Positions 35,706 through 44,251 of a DNA stretch of 64,000 nt are shown piece after piece. How positions within the stretch are numbered: position 1 is the stretch's first letter; the number at the start of each line of letters is the position of its first letter. Below the pieces are notes generated by a model. That model ran no database searches. It was not told the DNA's origin and was given only the letters and a program-made list of their open reading frames with translations. Source of the stretch: Chloroflexota bacterium. Its GTDB lineage: Bacteria > Chloroflexota > Dehalococcoidia > Lucifugimonadales > Lucifugimonadaceae. The DNA lies in assembly GCA_002730555.1 (NCBI GenBank), contig PCAM01000028.1, positions 1-64,000 on the forward strand. The letters run 5' to 3'. The translations under genes and the position numbers were made by a program.

Positions 35706-36155
35706 GTGGTTCCTCCAAGAATTCACTCTCTCCGGCAGTCGTCTACCGAAGCTAACCTAGCTTTAAGGTAACACCACAGTTCTAAAGCTGAAATAGCTTT
35801 GGCTAAAGTGAGGCCGGGGAAACGGGCCTGAACGTGGGATTTTTGCCCTCTCACGGGGGCATTAACCCCCGGTTTTTACGATTGGCGACGGGGTGCGGCG
35901 ACGGGTTGGGTACTTTCGTCCCTTTAATTACGTTTATCCCAATCGTAAGAGACGGGGGTACACGCTGGGGGATTTTCTACGATTACGCCAATCGTGGAGC
36001 CGGTTCGCGCCGCCGCCGCCGGGTATTTCTGGGTTGATCTGGCTCCCTCCTGCATCTGTTAGGAACGGTCGGAAGGCGGACTCAGTTCGGCCCATAATCT
36101 CCGCCACCGGATATCGGCCACAGTGGACGTCCAGGCAGTGGAGCGCGAGAGACAC
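35706..36155. other. Intergenic gap with scattered inverted repeats, no gene supported
   Basis: 450 bases. The segment 35750-35820 is relatively AT-rich and probably carries the DUF5679 promoter. An acgattggcg/cgccaatcgt pair (35878-35887 and 35986-35995) brackets about 100 bases, with a third related cccaatcgtaag at 35938-35949. The translated frames are not protein-like. Confidence 0.45.
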
Positions 36156-36281
36156 ATGACGGAAATCAAACTCAGCAGTGCGACCATCGATTACGAGATC
36201 GACGGCACGGGCCCGGCTCGAAAAAGAACATTGGGAAGCCGCCTGAAAATCGCCCGTGTTCCGGGCCGTCCGCGGCCGTAA
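36156..36281 (+). pseudogene. N-terminal fragment resembling an alpha/beta hydrolase
   Basis: The first 20 codons read MTEIKLSSATIDYEIDGTGP, the typical opening strands of alpha/beta-hydrolase fold esterases (which continue with a hydrophobic strand and HG). Here the sequence instead turns into a basic stretch (ARKRTLGSRLK) and stops after 41 residues. No nucleophile elbow is present downstream. Most likely the remnant of a deleted hydrolase gene; a small unrelated peptide cannot be excluded. Confidence 0.4.
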
Positions 36282-36282
36282 C

Positions 36283-36399
36283 TCAGGACGCGCGCCGGAT
36301 GTCGGACGCGCCGCCCTTCTGGCGTCCTGGCCTATTTCTCAGCAAAGCTGGTACCAGCGCAAACCCGATGGCTGCGGTCAGCAGAGTGATTTTCTTCAT
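36283..36399 (-). CDS. Possible 38-residue membrane peptide
   Basis: From ATG 36399 the peptide has a short basic N-terminus (MKK), a hydrophobic segment of about 17 residues (ITLLTAAIGFALVPALL) and a basic tail (RNRPGRQK). This is a plausible single-pass or signal-like arrangement. There is no strong ribosome site and no family recognised, so it may be spurious or the 5' remnant of a secreted protein. Confidence 0.3.
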   Translation of the reverse strand: MKKITLLTAAIGFALVPALLRNRPGRQKGGASDIRRAS

Positions 36400-36458
36400 G
36401 GTCGTCATTCCGTCCTGGCGTTTGTCACCCACCAACGCAGACAATCGAGGTATCGGGT

Positions 36459-37478
36459 CTAGATCGCCTGAACCCGGCGAATCAAGTCGGTCAGCCGGGC
36501 CTCTTCCGCCGGCGTCTCAGACGGGGCGTCCAAGGATACCCGGGTGGCGTAATCCATGCGTTTTGACAGCAAGTCCGGCAGATCGTCGTATGTGGATGCG
36601 ACGGCGAACTCACGTACCACGTCCAGCGGAACGGACTCGATCATCCGTTCCCACTCGCCCCGTACAGACATGTCGTGGAGCATGAGTCCAAGCTCGCCCA
36701 GGCCGTGTTTGTCAAAAACGCTGAGATAAGTGCGCGTTGAGCCGTAGAACGAGATCGGCTGGCGGAGCGCGAGGAGCTTCTCCTCGATCTCGGACTCGTT
36801 CTCTCCGATCGCCATCATGCCGCCGCCGGATACCTCTATATCTGAGACATCTCGACCGGCCTGCTCGGCGCCGTGGGCCAGCTCCGGAAGCGTGACCTCC
36901 CGGACGTACTTCTCGGTCGTAAAGCCGTGGAGAAAGAGGCCGTCAGCGACGCGACCGGCGACCCTGGTCATGGCCGGACCGACGGCCGAGATAAATATCT
37001 TTGGCGGCGGGACGTCAATCGGCCCCATGTTGAAGGCCGGGGGGCAGAGCGTGAAGTTATAGAAACGGCCCTCAAACTCCGGCTTCGCGCCCGTCTGGAA
37101 CGTGTCCCACACCGCCCGGATCATCCGAACGTACTCGTCCATCCGGGTGGCAGGAGCCTCCCAATCGCCGGAACTGAAGCGTCGCTCGTTGTGGCCCTTG
37201 ACCTGAGTGCCGAGTCCGATCATGACGCGGCCACCGGTCGTCTTCTGTAACTCCCAGGCCATCTGCGCCATCACGAAAGGGCTGCGCGGAAAGGCGATGA
37301 TGATGGAGGTGCCGACCTCCGCCCGAGTGCTGACGTGCGCCGCCAGGGTCCACCGGGTGGTCGCCTCGTACTTCGTCTCGGAAGTGGTGATGGCGTCGTA
37401 GTTGAGGCGCTCAGCGCGCTCGACTTCCGATGGGACGTCCGAAAGGGGACCTGCACCGAATCGGCCTGAGACCTTCAT
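36459..37478 (-). CDS. LLM-class flavin/F420-dependent oxidoreductase
   Basis: 339 residues, luciferase-like. It carries AERLNYDAITTSETKYE near 22, the EVGTSIIIAFPRSPFVMAQM strand near 52, GRVMIGLGTQVKGHNERR near 82 and PPPKIFISAVGPAMTRVAGR near 160 (adjacent segments), with ADGLFLHGF following. The GTQVKGHNERRF loop is characteristic of F420-dependent members. AAGGAGAAATTA precedes ATG 37478; the upstream in-frame extension is not conserved. Substrate unknown. It is not obviously cotranscribed with its neighbours. Confidence 0.87.
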   Translation of the reverse strand: MKVSGRFGAGPLSDVPSEVERAERLNYDAITTSETKYEATTRWTLAAHVSTRAEVGTSIIIAFPRSPFVMAQMAWELQKTTGGRVMIGLGTQVKGHNERRFSSGDWEAPATRMDEYVRMIRAVWDTFQTGAKPEFEGRFYNFTLCPPAFNMGPIDVPPPKIFISAVGPAMTRVAGRVADGLFLHGFTTEKYVREVTLPELAHGAEQAGRDVSDIEVSGGGMMAIGENESEIEEKLLALRQPISFYGSTRTYLSVFDKHGLGELGLMLHDMSVRGEWERMIESVPLDVVREFAVASTYDDLPDLLSKRMDYATRVSLDAPSETPAEEARLTDLIRRVQAI

Positions 37479-37751
37479 TAATTTCTCCTTGGAGTAAACC
37501 GGGGCGTTCGGGGGCGACATGGTCACGGGGCGTCGGCCGGTGCGGCGCCAACGCAACCCGGTCCCGGGCGGCGATCGGACTCCTTCTTTTGAGTTGACCG
37601 TCGGCAACGTGGTCGGCCGATTCTAACCGGAGGCGACCCTTTGCGGAACGGACGGGTACACTCTCCGCAGCACGCGTGACGGGAGCGATACCCGGCGGGG
37701 GTGGCCGGATGCCGGGAAGCACCCGTTTTTGAAAGAAATATGGAGAGGCCA

Positions 37752-37988
37752 ATGACGGTTCGGGCATATCAACTGGTTGACACCGCACCCGGGAGCGAGA
37801 TATCTATCCTCGAGACCAAGTTGAGTGCGATCAAAGGAACTCGGATGGTGGACGCCGTCACCGGTCCGCACGACATTATCTGTTTGGTTGAAGTGGGTGA
37901 GCTTGCGGACCTGGCCGCATATCAGAATGCGGTCCACAATGTTAAGGGCGTGACCCGAACCATGACCTGCGTTGTGCTGCAGGGCTGA
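37752..37988 (+). CDS. Stand-alone Lrp/AsnC ligand-binding (RAM) domain protein
   Basis: 78 residues comprising only the alpha/beta ferredoxin-like effector domain of Lrp/AsnC regulators. It runs AYQLVDTAPGSEISILETKL, then VDAVTGPHDIICLVEV and VKGVTRTMTCVVL. There is no helix-turn-helix. Such SARD-like proteins form dimers/octamers, bind amino acids and may modulate full-length Lrp proteins. GGAGAGG precedes ATG 37752. It lies 21 bases before the DinB gene on the same strand, so probably cotranscribed. Confidence 0.85.
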   Translation: MTVRAYQLVDTAPGSEISILETKLSAIKGTRMVDAVTGPHDIICLVEVGELADLAAYQNAVHNVKGVTRTMTCVVLQG

Positions 37989-38009
37989 TCTCGACGGGAG
38001 CCCGGTCGA

Positions 38010-38525
38010 TTGAAGATCAATGAATACACGGCGAACGCGCTTGAGCGTGTGCACGTCTTCATGGGAATGGCCTTCGCCGACCTCACCCCGGAGCAGCTCT
38101 GGTATCGCCCCGCTACCGAAGCGAACTCGATGGCGTGGGTAGGATGGCATCTGACGCGCGGGCTGGACCGCCGCGTTTCGGACATGGACGGCGGCGGGCA
38201 GACCTGGGTAGAGGGCCGCTGGTACGAGAAATTTGGGTTGCCTGCGAATCCGACGGACTACGGCGTAGGCCACACATCGGAACAGGTCGACACGATCCGT
38301 CCCTCGGATGCCGGCTTGATCCTTGGCTACTACGACGACGTGTACCGGAGGACGCTGGAGTTTCTGGCGTCACCCGCGGCGGACGACCATGATCGCGCGC
38401 TGGAAGGCTCCGGAAACACGCTCGCCGAGGAGATGGTCGGCATGGCCACCGGCAACCTGCAGCACGTGGGGCAGGTCGGGTACATCCGCGGGCTGATCGA
38501 AGGCCGCCGATGGTACCCACGGTAG
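38010..38525 (+). CDS. DinB-family four-helix protein
   Basis: 171 residues. The DinB/YfiT-like metal-dependent fold is suggested by the NALERVHVFMGMAFADLTPEQLWYRP helix-loop (two adjacent segments), the first metal His in WVGWHLTRG near 47 and the second region in NLQHVGQVGYIRGLIEG near 149. Family members include thiol S-transferases (bacillithiol/mycothiol) and uncharacterised proteins. The start is TTG 38010 with GGGAG upstream. It follows the RAM-domain gene closely. Reaction unknown. Confidence 0.8.
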   Translation: MKINEYTANALERVHVFMGMAFADLTPEQLWYRPATEANSMAWVGWHLTRGLDRRVSDMDGGGQTWVEGRWYEKFGLPANPTDYGVGHTSEQVDTIRPSDAGLILGYYDDVYRRTLEFLASPAADDHDRALEGSGNTLAEEMVGMATGNLQHVGQVGYIRGLIEGRRWYPR

Positions 38526-38590
38526 GGAGTTTTACCCGGCACGGGTTACCGTGAGGACGCCCCCGGTAGGAGTTTCATTCCGACACGGAG

Positions 38591-39529
38591 TTACGCCGGG
38601 ATGCCCGTCGGCCCACCAACTTGATCGTCCAGGTTCACCGGGCCAACTATCGCTCCGAGTTCCAGCATTTCCGACTCCGTAAGCCGCCAGTCCGACGCGC
38701 TCGCGTTATGCAGCACCTGCTCCGCCGTCTTGGCGCCCGCTATGCACGACGCCATCGACGGGTGGGCCAACGTCCAGGCGATCGCCAACTGCACGAGATC
38801 CCGGCCGTGGTCACCCGCCCACGTCTGGAGCACCGGCACAACCTCCCAGGCGCGGTCGGTGCGCCCCTCCCTGAACATGAAGTGGTCACTGCGCTCATCG
38901 TCATCCGGGAAACGGTGGCCGGGCCTGTACTTGCCGGTCAGTATCCCTTTGGCAAGAGGAGAGTGCGCAATGACGCCGATCCCCAGTTCAACGCAGGCGG
39001 GCAGCACGTCATCCTCGGCGCCCCTGAACAGCATGTTGTAGCGGGGCTGCGAACTGTTGATGGGTCCGTGCTGGGCCGCTTCTCCGTGCTGCTCACCGGA
39101 GAAGTTGGAGACGCCGATGTACCTGATCTTGCCCTGGTCCTTCAGCCTCAATAACTCGGCCATCGTGCCCTCAATGGGCCATTCAGGTCTCGGCGAATGC
39201 AGCTGATAAAGGTCAACGTAGTCCGTGCCGAGCGATGTCAGGCTGTTTTCGATCGCACGCCCGATGTGCTCCGGTGAGTGATCGCCCGAGAGTTTGGTCG
39301 CAAGAAAGGCCTCGTGGCGGCGCCCGCGCAGGGCTCCCCCGAGCACGGATTCACTTGTCCGATATCCTTCCGCCGTGTCGATGAAGGTCATGCCGGCATC
39401 AAGCGCAGCGTGGATGGTGGTGATCGCCTGATCGTCAGGTATGACGCCCATGCCGCCGCCCAGCGGCCAGGCGCCGAGGCAGACGACCGAGACCGGCGGA
39501 CCATCAGTTCCGAGGGGTCGAGTGTCCAT
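38591..39529 (-). CDS. Aldo/keto reductase
   Basis: 312 residues. The tetrad is visible: Asp/Tyr in TFIDTAEGYRTSE, Lys in AFLATKLSGD and His in LYQLHSPRPEW. GVIAHSPLAKGILTGKY near 184 and the cofactor segment LVQLAIAWTLAHPSMASCI near 247 follow. It belongs to the same broad family as the genes at 34434 and 59234 but is clearly a different subgroup. Single gene, convergent with the DinB gene. Substrate not inferable. Confidence 0.86.
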   Translation of the reverse strand: MDTRPLGTDGPPVSVVCLGAWPLGGGMGVIPDDQAITTIHAALDAGMTFIDTAEGYRTSESVLGGALRGRRHEAFLATKLSGDHSPEHIGRAIENSLTSLGTDYVDLYQLHSPRPEWPIEGTMAELLRLKDQGKIRYIGVSNFSGEQHGEAAQHGPINSSQPRYNMLFRGAEDDVLPACVELGIGVIAHSPLAKGILTGKYRPGHRFPDDDERSDHFMFREGRTDRAWEVVPVLQTWAGDHGRDLVQLAIAWTLAHPSMASCIAGAKTAEQVLHNASASDWRLTESEMLELGAIVGPVNLDDQVGGPTGIPA

Positions 39530-39890
39530 TTTGTCTCCGACGTGGCTGGCGCTTCAGGCAGCGATTTCACCGGTTCTGGATGCGACTTAAACAGAGATGT
39601 TTTCGGTGACTTCGTGCACATCCGTTTGGGTGATGACGGTGTCGTGACGCTAGTTTGTAACGGCGATGAGATCGTAAGGGCGGACAGCGGCCCCGTCCAT
39701 CAAAACGGTTCTGAATGCGAACGCCAGCGCCCTGAGGCTCTCGAAGAGCCGTGTTCAACAATACGCCCCTGTTCATAGTGATAGCGCTCTTCTGAACGGA
39801 GTGAAGGGAGCCGTCGCCACGCGATCGAGGTGGCCGAGTTATACCGGTCCTTCGAGAGCCTCGGGACGCCGTGTTAACCAGCCCCACCCA
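39530..39890. repeat. Intergenic gap with a MITE-like inverted pair
   Basis: gccctgaggctctcgaagag at 39729-39752 and its inverted counterpart ggtccttcgagagcctcggg at 39846-39870 face each other about 140 bases apart, each followed or preceded by gccgtgtt(c/a)aac. The interior includes caatacgcccctgttc, half of the GTAGGGGCG hairpin. There is also a gtaagggcggacagcgg arm near 39676. No gene is seen. Confidence 0.6.
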
Positions 39891-40700
39891 CTACACCCTC
39901 CCCGGCTTGCGTCCCGTGGCGTGGCACCAGAAGAACGACGAAAACGCCCCCGGTTGCGCGGCCCAGTGCACCCATGATCGCCGCATCTCTTCCATCTCAA
40001 CCTCGTTCGCCCAGCCATGCTCCCGGGCCAGCGCCACCAGCTCCGGGTCGTTGAGGATGGAGTGCATGTATCGGACGCCCTCCGCCACGCCGTCATCCGT
40101 TCCGTGCGACTGGGCTGTGGCGTCCGCATTGATATCAACGAACCCGGCCTCAGCAAGCAGACCGCGGAGCAGCCGGCCGGCGTCGGGATGATCGCCCCGG
40201 TGTTGCTGCCATCGGTTTCGCAGCGCTATCGAAGCCCACATAAGGTCGTTGTCCGGGTGCAGAAGCGCCGAGCTCCAGTCAGGGCAGCGCACGCCGACCG
40301 CCCCGCCCGGTTTGAGGACCCGCATCAACTCCTTAACTCCGGCACCGGGGTCTGGAAGATGCTCGATCAGGGCGTTGGCGAACACGGCATCGAAATGGTC
40401 ATCCTCAAATGGAAGAGCCGTCACGTCTGCCACCCGATAAGACACCCCGTCGGCAGCAGCGTCCCGTGACGCCGTCTCTATACGTGCTGGGTCCTTATCG
40501 GCACCGATAACGCGCCCGGGGGCGATGAGACCGGCCAGTCCCGCGGTGATAGACCCGGGCCCGCAGCCGACATCCAGCAACGTCATCCCGGGTCGCAGAA
40601 ACGGTAGGAAAAAAGCGGCGTCAACATTCACGTCACGCAACTGGAAGCGCCGCGTTTCCTCGACGTGTCTGGTGGTGTCTCCAGTGCTCCCAGAAGTCAC
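39891..40700 (-). CDS. Class I SAM-dependent methyltransferase (UbiE-like)
   Basis: 269 residues. SAM-binding motif I is LLDVGCGPGSITAGLA near 42. Motif II is VIGADKDPARIE near 64, DVTALPFEDDHFDAVFANA near 91 is motif IV, and RVLKPGGAVGVRCPDW near 126 is post-motif. The N-terminus is VEETRRFQLRDVN. This UbiE/Coq5-like layout acts on quinones, lipids or small molecules. The start overlaps the GNAT gene's end by 4 bases (ATGA), so they are translationally coupled. Confidence 0.85.
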   Translation of the reverse strand: MTSGSTGDTTRHVEETRRFQLRDVNVDAAFFLPFLRPGMTLLDVGCGPGSITAGLAGLIAPGRVIGADKDPARIETASRDAAADGVSYRVADVTALPFEDDHFDAVFANALIEHLPDPGAGVKELMRVLKPGGAVGVRCPDWSSALLHPDNDLMWASIALRNRWQQHRGDHPDAGRLLRGLLAEAGFVDINADATAQSHGTDDGVAEGVRYMHSILNDPELVALAREHGWANEVEMEEMRRSWVHWAAQPGAFSSFFWCHATGRKPGRV

Positions 40701-41203
40701 AGCATCGGCTCCCTGCTCGGGTCCAGAACTAACTCAAAACCCCACTCGGGACTTTCGTCGGGATCATCCAGTACCCGATCGCCGATCACGGTAAATCCCA
40801 TTCGCCGGTACATCTCGTGGGCGTCGTTGAAGCGCTTGTCGGACCAAGCGATCGCCTTCATGTGGCCCCTGGCCCGTGCCCAGTCTAGAAAATACTCGAC
40901 CATGAGGCGACCGTACCCGTGCCCACGCTGACCTTTTAGGAGATACAGGCGTTCGATCTCGGCGTCGGCGCCCCGGTCCAGAGCTGAGACAGTGCCGATC
41001 ACATCCCCGTCCAGCACAAGCGCCGAGAAGAAACCGCCGGTATCGATGTAGGTCTCCCGGATCGTGTACAGGTCACGGTGGTAATCAACCGGGTCCCACG
41101 TGAGGTCGTACTCGTCGTACACGGACTTGATCACGGCAGCGATCCCGGGCTGCCACCGATTTTCGTACGGCAGAAGTTGTGGGGTGTTGTTCGTGTTGCT
41201 CAA
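40697..41203 (-). CDS. GNAT-family N-acetyltransferase
   Basis: 168 residues. ALVLDGDVIGTVSALDRG near 60 and EIERLYLLKGQRGHGYGRLMVEYFL near 80 (two adjacent segments; Q/R-x-x-G-x-G/A acetyl-CoA loop as QRGHGYG) are followed by MKAIAWSDKRFNDAHEMYRRMGF. This is a complete GNAT core. Acceptor unknown. Four-base overlap with the downstream methyltransferase indicates a two-gene operon; a joint role in small-molecule modification is possible. Confidence 0.85.
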   Translation of the reverse strand: MSNTNNTPQLLPYENRWQPGIAAVIKSVYDEYDLTWDPVDYHRDLYTIRETYIDTGGFFSALVLDGDVIGTVSALDRGADAEIERLYLLKGQRGHGYGRLMVEYFLDWARARGHMKAIAWSDKRFNDAHEMYRRMGFTVIGDRVLDDPDESPEWGFELVLDPSREPML

Positions 41204-41493
41204 CTGGAGGGTCTCATGCCGGGTGGAGTGTAGGGGTTCCGGTAGTTGTCCGGTTGATGGCCGGGCCTCGAATTTGTGATGCTAGAGAGCGGATCGAGTT
41301 CTCCCTCACGCTTGGGACATCTGGCCTTCTCCCGCTGGGAGAGGGAGATCAAACACGAGCGTAGACCCCTGATATTGCTGTGACCTGATGCCCGCAAGCG
41401 TATTGTGTCGTGATGCGTTGAGCCGCCTGCTTCGCCCGTTGGTGCACGGAGAAGTGATGGCGGCTCCTTATTTTCGACGACTCGAACGGTGAA
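41204..41493. repeat. Gap between divergent genes, one repeat unit
   Basis: 290 bases. A tctcccgctgggagagggag hairpin, preceded by an inverted ctccctcacgcttggg arm, occupies about 41300-41350. The remainder should contain promoters for the GNAT operon and the MFS gene; none stands out. Confidence 0.5.
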
Positions 41494-42789
41494 ATGGCCA
41501 CTTCAGGGAAGGACCGAGATCCAGCGATAGACGCCGACGTCCGGAACGACGGTAGCGACGAAATCACGCCCGATAAATCGGGCGGGGGATCGATCGCGCT
41601 CACGGTGCTTGGCATCGTGGATTTTCGCTACCTGTTCGTGGCGAACATGATGATGTTCATGGCGTTCCAGATGCGGAACGTCGTGCAGTCGTGGCTCGCC
41701 CTTGAACTGACCGATTCACAGGCCTGGGTCGGGGTCATCAACGGCTCGCCCGCGGTCGCCATCATCACCCTCGGATTGATCGGGGGCGTGGCATCGGACA
41801 GATGGCCCAAGCGCGACATTCTGCTCTGGGTGCGCATCGGCCTCGGGCTGGTCAACTTCGCCGTCGGCTACCTGGTCATGATTGACGTGATATCGATCTG
41901 GCACCTGCTATTCCTGTCGCTTGCGCAGGGCGGGGCGATAGCGTTCGGCATGCCGGCCAGCCAGACCATCGTCCAGGACATCGTCGGCAGGAATCGACTT
42001 CTCACGGCCGTGTCCCTCAACCAGTCGCTATCCACCATCGGCGGGATCGCCGGGCCGGCCCTTGGCGGCGCATTGCTCGGGATCATGGGAGTGGCGCCCG
42101 TCTACTTCTTGATATCGGCTATCTACATACCGGCGATCTATGCCACATGGCGGATCAAGACGCGGACGCGCGTTGAGAGGACGAGCAACACTTCCGCGAT
42201 CACCGATATCAAGGAGGCGCTCGTATACGTCCGTTCGTCGCCGCCGTTGCGAATACTTGTAGTGCTCAACGTCTTGGGGCTGGTCGCCGGGTTCATCTTC
42301 CCGATCATCCCTGTGTACGCGCGGGACGTTCTTGATGTGGGGGAATCAGGGTTCGGTATCTTGATGGCGGCGTTCGGTGTGGGGGCGCTCGTCGGCGGAC
42401 TCGGTTTGGCGTTTATCGGCAACGTCAAACATAAAGGCTGGCTGCTTATGCTGGCGGTGGTGATCGGCGACCCGGCGGTGATACTTTTCGGGTTCTCGCG
42501 GGATTTCTACTTTTCGACGGTTTTGCTGTTTCTGTTCGGGGTAGGCGCCGCGTTTTACATCACCACGGTCAGCACCCTGTTCCAGACCTACGCCCCTGAG
42601 CGTCTCCGGGGTAAAATCATGGCGGTGTACGCCTTGACGCTGCAGCTCTTTCCGCTCGGTTGGATGCTGGGAGGATTCATAGCAGATACGCTTGGGGCCG
42701 AGATGGCGCTCGTGCTCGGCAACGGTTTTTCGATATCCGTGACGCTGGCGATGTTCGCGAAGTCGAGGACGTTCCGGGAGCTGACTTAG
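41494..42789 (+). CDS. MFS transporter (EntS-like MFS_3 family)
   Basis: 431 residues, inner-membrane exporter. About 11-12 hydrophobic segments follow a 30-residue polar N-terminus. MFS loop signatures are visible: GGVASDRWPKRDILLW between segments 2 and 3, and RGKIMAVYALT in the second half. The SIGGIAGPALGGALL helix is typical of the enterobactin-exporter-like group, which exports siderophores, macrolides or other amphiphiles. No adjacent regulator. Substrate unknown. Confidence 0.88.
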   Translation: MATSGKDRDPAIDADVRNDGSDEITPDKSGGGSIALTVLGIVDFRYLFVANMMMFMAFQMRNVVQSWLALELTDSQAWVGVINGSPAVAIITLGLIGGVASDRWPKRDILLWVRIGLGLVNFAVGYLVMIDVISIWHLLFLSLAQGGAIAFGMPASQTIVQDIVGRNRLLTAVSLNQSLSTIGGIAGPALGGALLGIMGVAPVYFLISAIYIPAIYATWRIKTRTRVERTSNTSAITDIKEALVYVRSSPPLRILVVLNVLGLVAGFIFPIIPVYARDVLDVGESGFGILMAAFGVGALVGGLGLAFIGNVKHKGWLLMLAVVIGDPAVILFGFSRDFYFSTVLLFLFGVGAAFYITTVSTLFQTYAPERLRGKIMAVYALTLQLFPLGWMLGGFIADTLGAEMALVLGNGFSISVTLAMFAKSRTFRELT

Positions 42790-42822
42790 GACCGCGTTTG
42801 GCGATGGCTCTCGATGGGTTCG

Positions 42823-43311
42823 CTAAACCTCCGCTCCGTCGAACCGCGCTATCTCAACATACCCGTCATCTTCATTTGACCACGCGAACAGCGCCGCCTC
42901 CACAACACGCTCGCCGTCGATCCCCACCACGAACTGCTGGACCGGGTACGCCGGCCCGCCGCCCCATTCCGGCGGGCTGGTCGCCACGGCGCGATCGGTC
43001 CCAGACAGGTAGGCGCGCCCGTTCGGGTGCGAGTGGTAGATCACGAGCGGGGGCGTATCGCCATCGAGATCACGGTTGAGGGCCATTAAGTCCTCGCCCT
43101 CGATCACGTAAGCCGTCTCGGCGGGCCGGTCGGCGACGGTCGGGTGATTGCCAGACGCCTGCTGATTGGCGCAAGCGCGCAGTATGGTGACCGGGCCTTC
43201 CGGCGGCCCCGCGAGCCATCCGCAGCACTCGGCCGGGTAGGCGGTTCGGGCCTCGGCATAGGCCAGCAGCAGGATGTCGCGAGAAATCGAAATAGGCCGT
43301 GGATGGCTCAT
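42823..43311 (-). CDS. JAMM/MPN-domain metalloprotease (M67 family)
   Basis: 162 residues. The zinc site is complete: Glu in YPAECCGWLAG near 28, then HSHPNGRAYLSGTD near 90, matching H-x-H-x7-S-x2-D. Bacterial stand-alone JAMM proteins of this size cleave C-terminal tails from ubiquitin-like sulfur carriers (ThiS/MoaD type), for example in cysteine or thiamine synthesis. No sulfur-carrier gene is next to it. ATG 43311 is chosen because the family N-terminus starts there. It overlaps the SDR gene by 4 bases. Confidence 0.88.
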   Translation of the reverse strand: MSHPRPISISRDILLLAYAEARTAYPAECCGWLAGPPEGPVTILRACANQQASGNHPTVADRPAETAYVIEGEDLMALNRDLDGDTPPLVIYHSHPNGRAYLSGTDRAVATSPPEWGGGPAYPVQQFVVGIDGERVVEAALFAWSNEDDGYVEIARFDGAEV

Positions 43312-44120
43312 CCAAACACAGCCCCGCCGTCCAGATAGACCGTTTCTCCGGTCATGTAGTCCGCCGCGTCCGAGAGCATGAAGTGAGTCAGCAATCCGAC
43401 CTCGCGCAGCTGGCCGGGGCGTCGCCACGGTATCTTCCCGGACGCAGCGCGCTCCGCCGCCCGTTCCACGGCCTCGGGCGACGTGACCGGGTCCGGGAAC
43501 ATGCCGGGCGCGATGGCGTTTACGTTCACACCGTACGGCGCCCACTCGAGCGCCAGCGCCTGTGTCATGCGGGTGAGCCCCGCTTTCGCAGCGGCGTATG
43601 CGACCGAATTAGCGCTACCGCGCGCCGCTGCGAATCCGGCGATGTTGACGACGCGTCCAGAACGTTGCTTGAGAAATTGATCGCCGGCGGCACGGCATCC
43701 AACGAACGCCTCTGTCAGGTTCACGTCCAGGATGAAGCGCCACTCGTCATCACTCAGCGGTCCGGCATCAGAATCACCATCTGGCAACGGGACGATGGGC
43801 TTGGAGATCGCATCGCCGACGCAGTTGACCAGCCCGTCCAGCCGGCCGAATCGGGCCAGCGCCTGCTCAACGACACCCGCCATGTCTTCGCCGGACGTGG
43901 CGTCCGCCGTCATGAACTCGATCGGGTGCCCGGCGTCCGCCAGTTCTGCCGCCACCTGCGACATGTAGGTCTCCGTCAGTGCGGTCGCCATCACCTGCAC
44001 GCCGGACTCCGCTAGCACGCGAGCGATGCCTTTGCCGATGCCGCGTCCGGCGCCCGCGACAATCACGGCGCGGCCGGTCAGATCAAATTCACGGGGCGTC
44101 TGGTTGGCGTATTCAGTCAT
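43308..44120 (-). CDS. SDR-family oxidoreductase with atypical catalytic site
   Basis: 270 residues, Rossmann short-chain dehydrogenase/reductase. The cofactor motif is VAGAGRGIGKGIARVL near 21, NCVGDAI replaces the usual NNAG, and the YAAAKAG catalytic Tyr/Lys pair is intact. The catalytic Ser, 13 residues before Tyr, appears to be Gly (VNIAGFAAARGS). TGETVYLDGG near the end is typical. ATG 44120 was chosen over GTG 44129 for ribosome-site spacing. It overlaps the downstream JAMM gene by 4 bases. The missing Ser may mean altered or lost activity. Confidence 0.83.
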   Translation of the reverse strand: MTEYANQTPREFDLTGRAVIVAGAGRGIGKGIARVLAESGVQVMATALTETYMSQVAAELADAGHPIEFMTADATSGEDMAGVVEQALARFGRLDGLVNCVGDAISKPIVPLPDGDSDAGPLSDDEWRFILDVNLTEAFVGCRAAGDQFLKQRSGRVVNIAGFAAARGSANSVAYAAAKAGLTRMTQALALEWAPYGVNVNAIAPGMFPDPVTSPEAVERAAERAASGKIPWRRPGQLREVGLLTHFMLSDAADYMTGETVYLDGGAVFG

Positions 44121-44251
44121 TGTGTGCACGACCTTAGTTCTTCTGCGGATATTCCGTTAAGTGAACAGGTTGAAACCGGGGGCGCAACAGAATTGCGGCG
44201 GTCGACAGACCTTCTCCCTCACCTCAAGACGCGATCGTCTTTTGACGTGGG

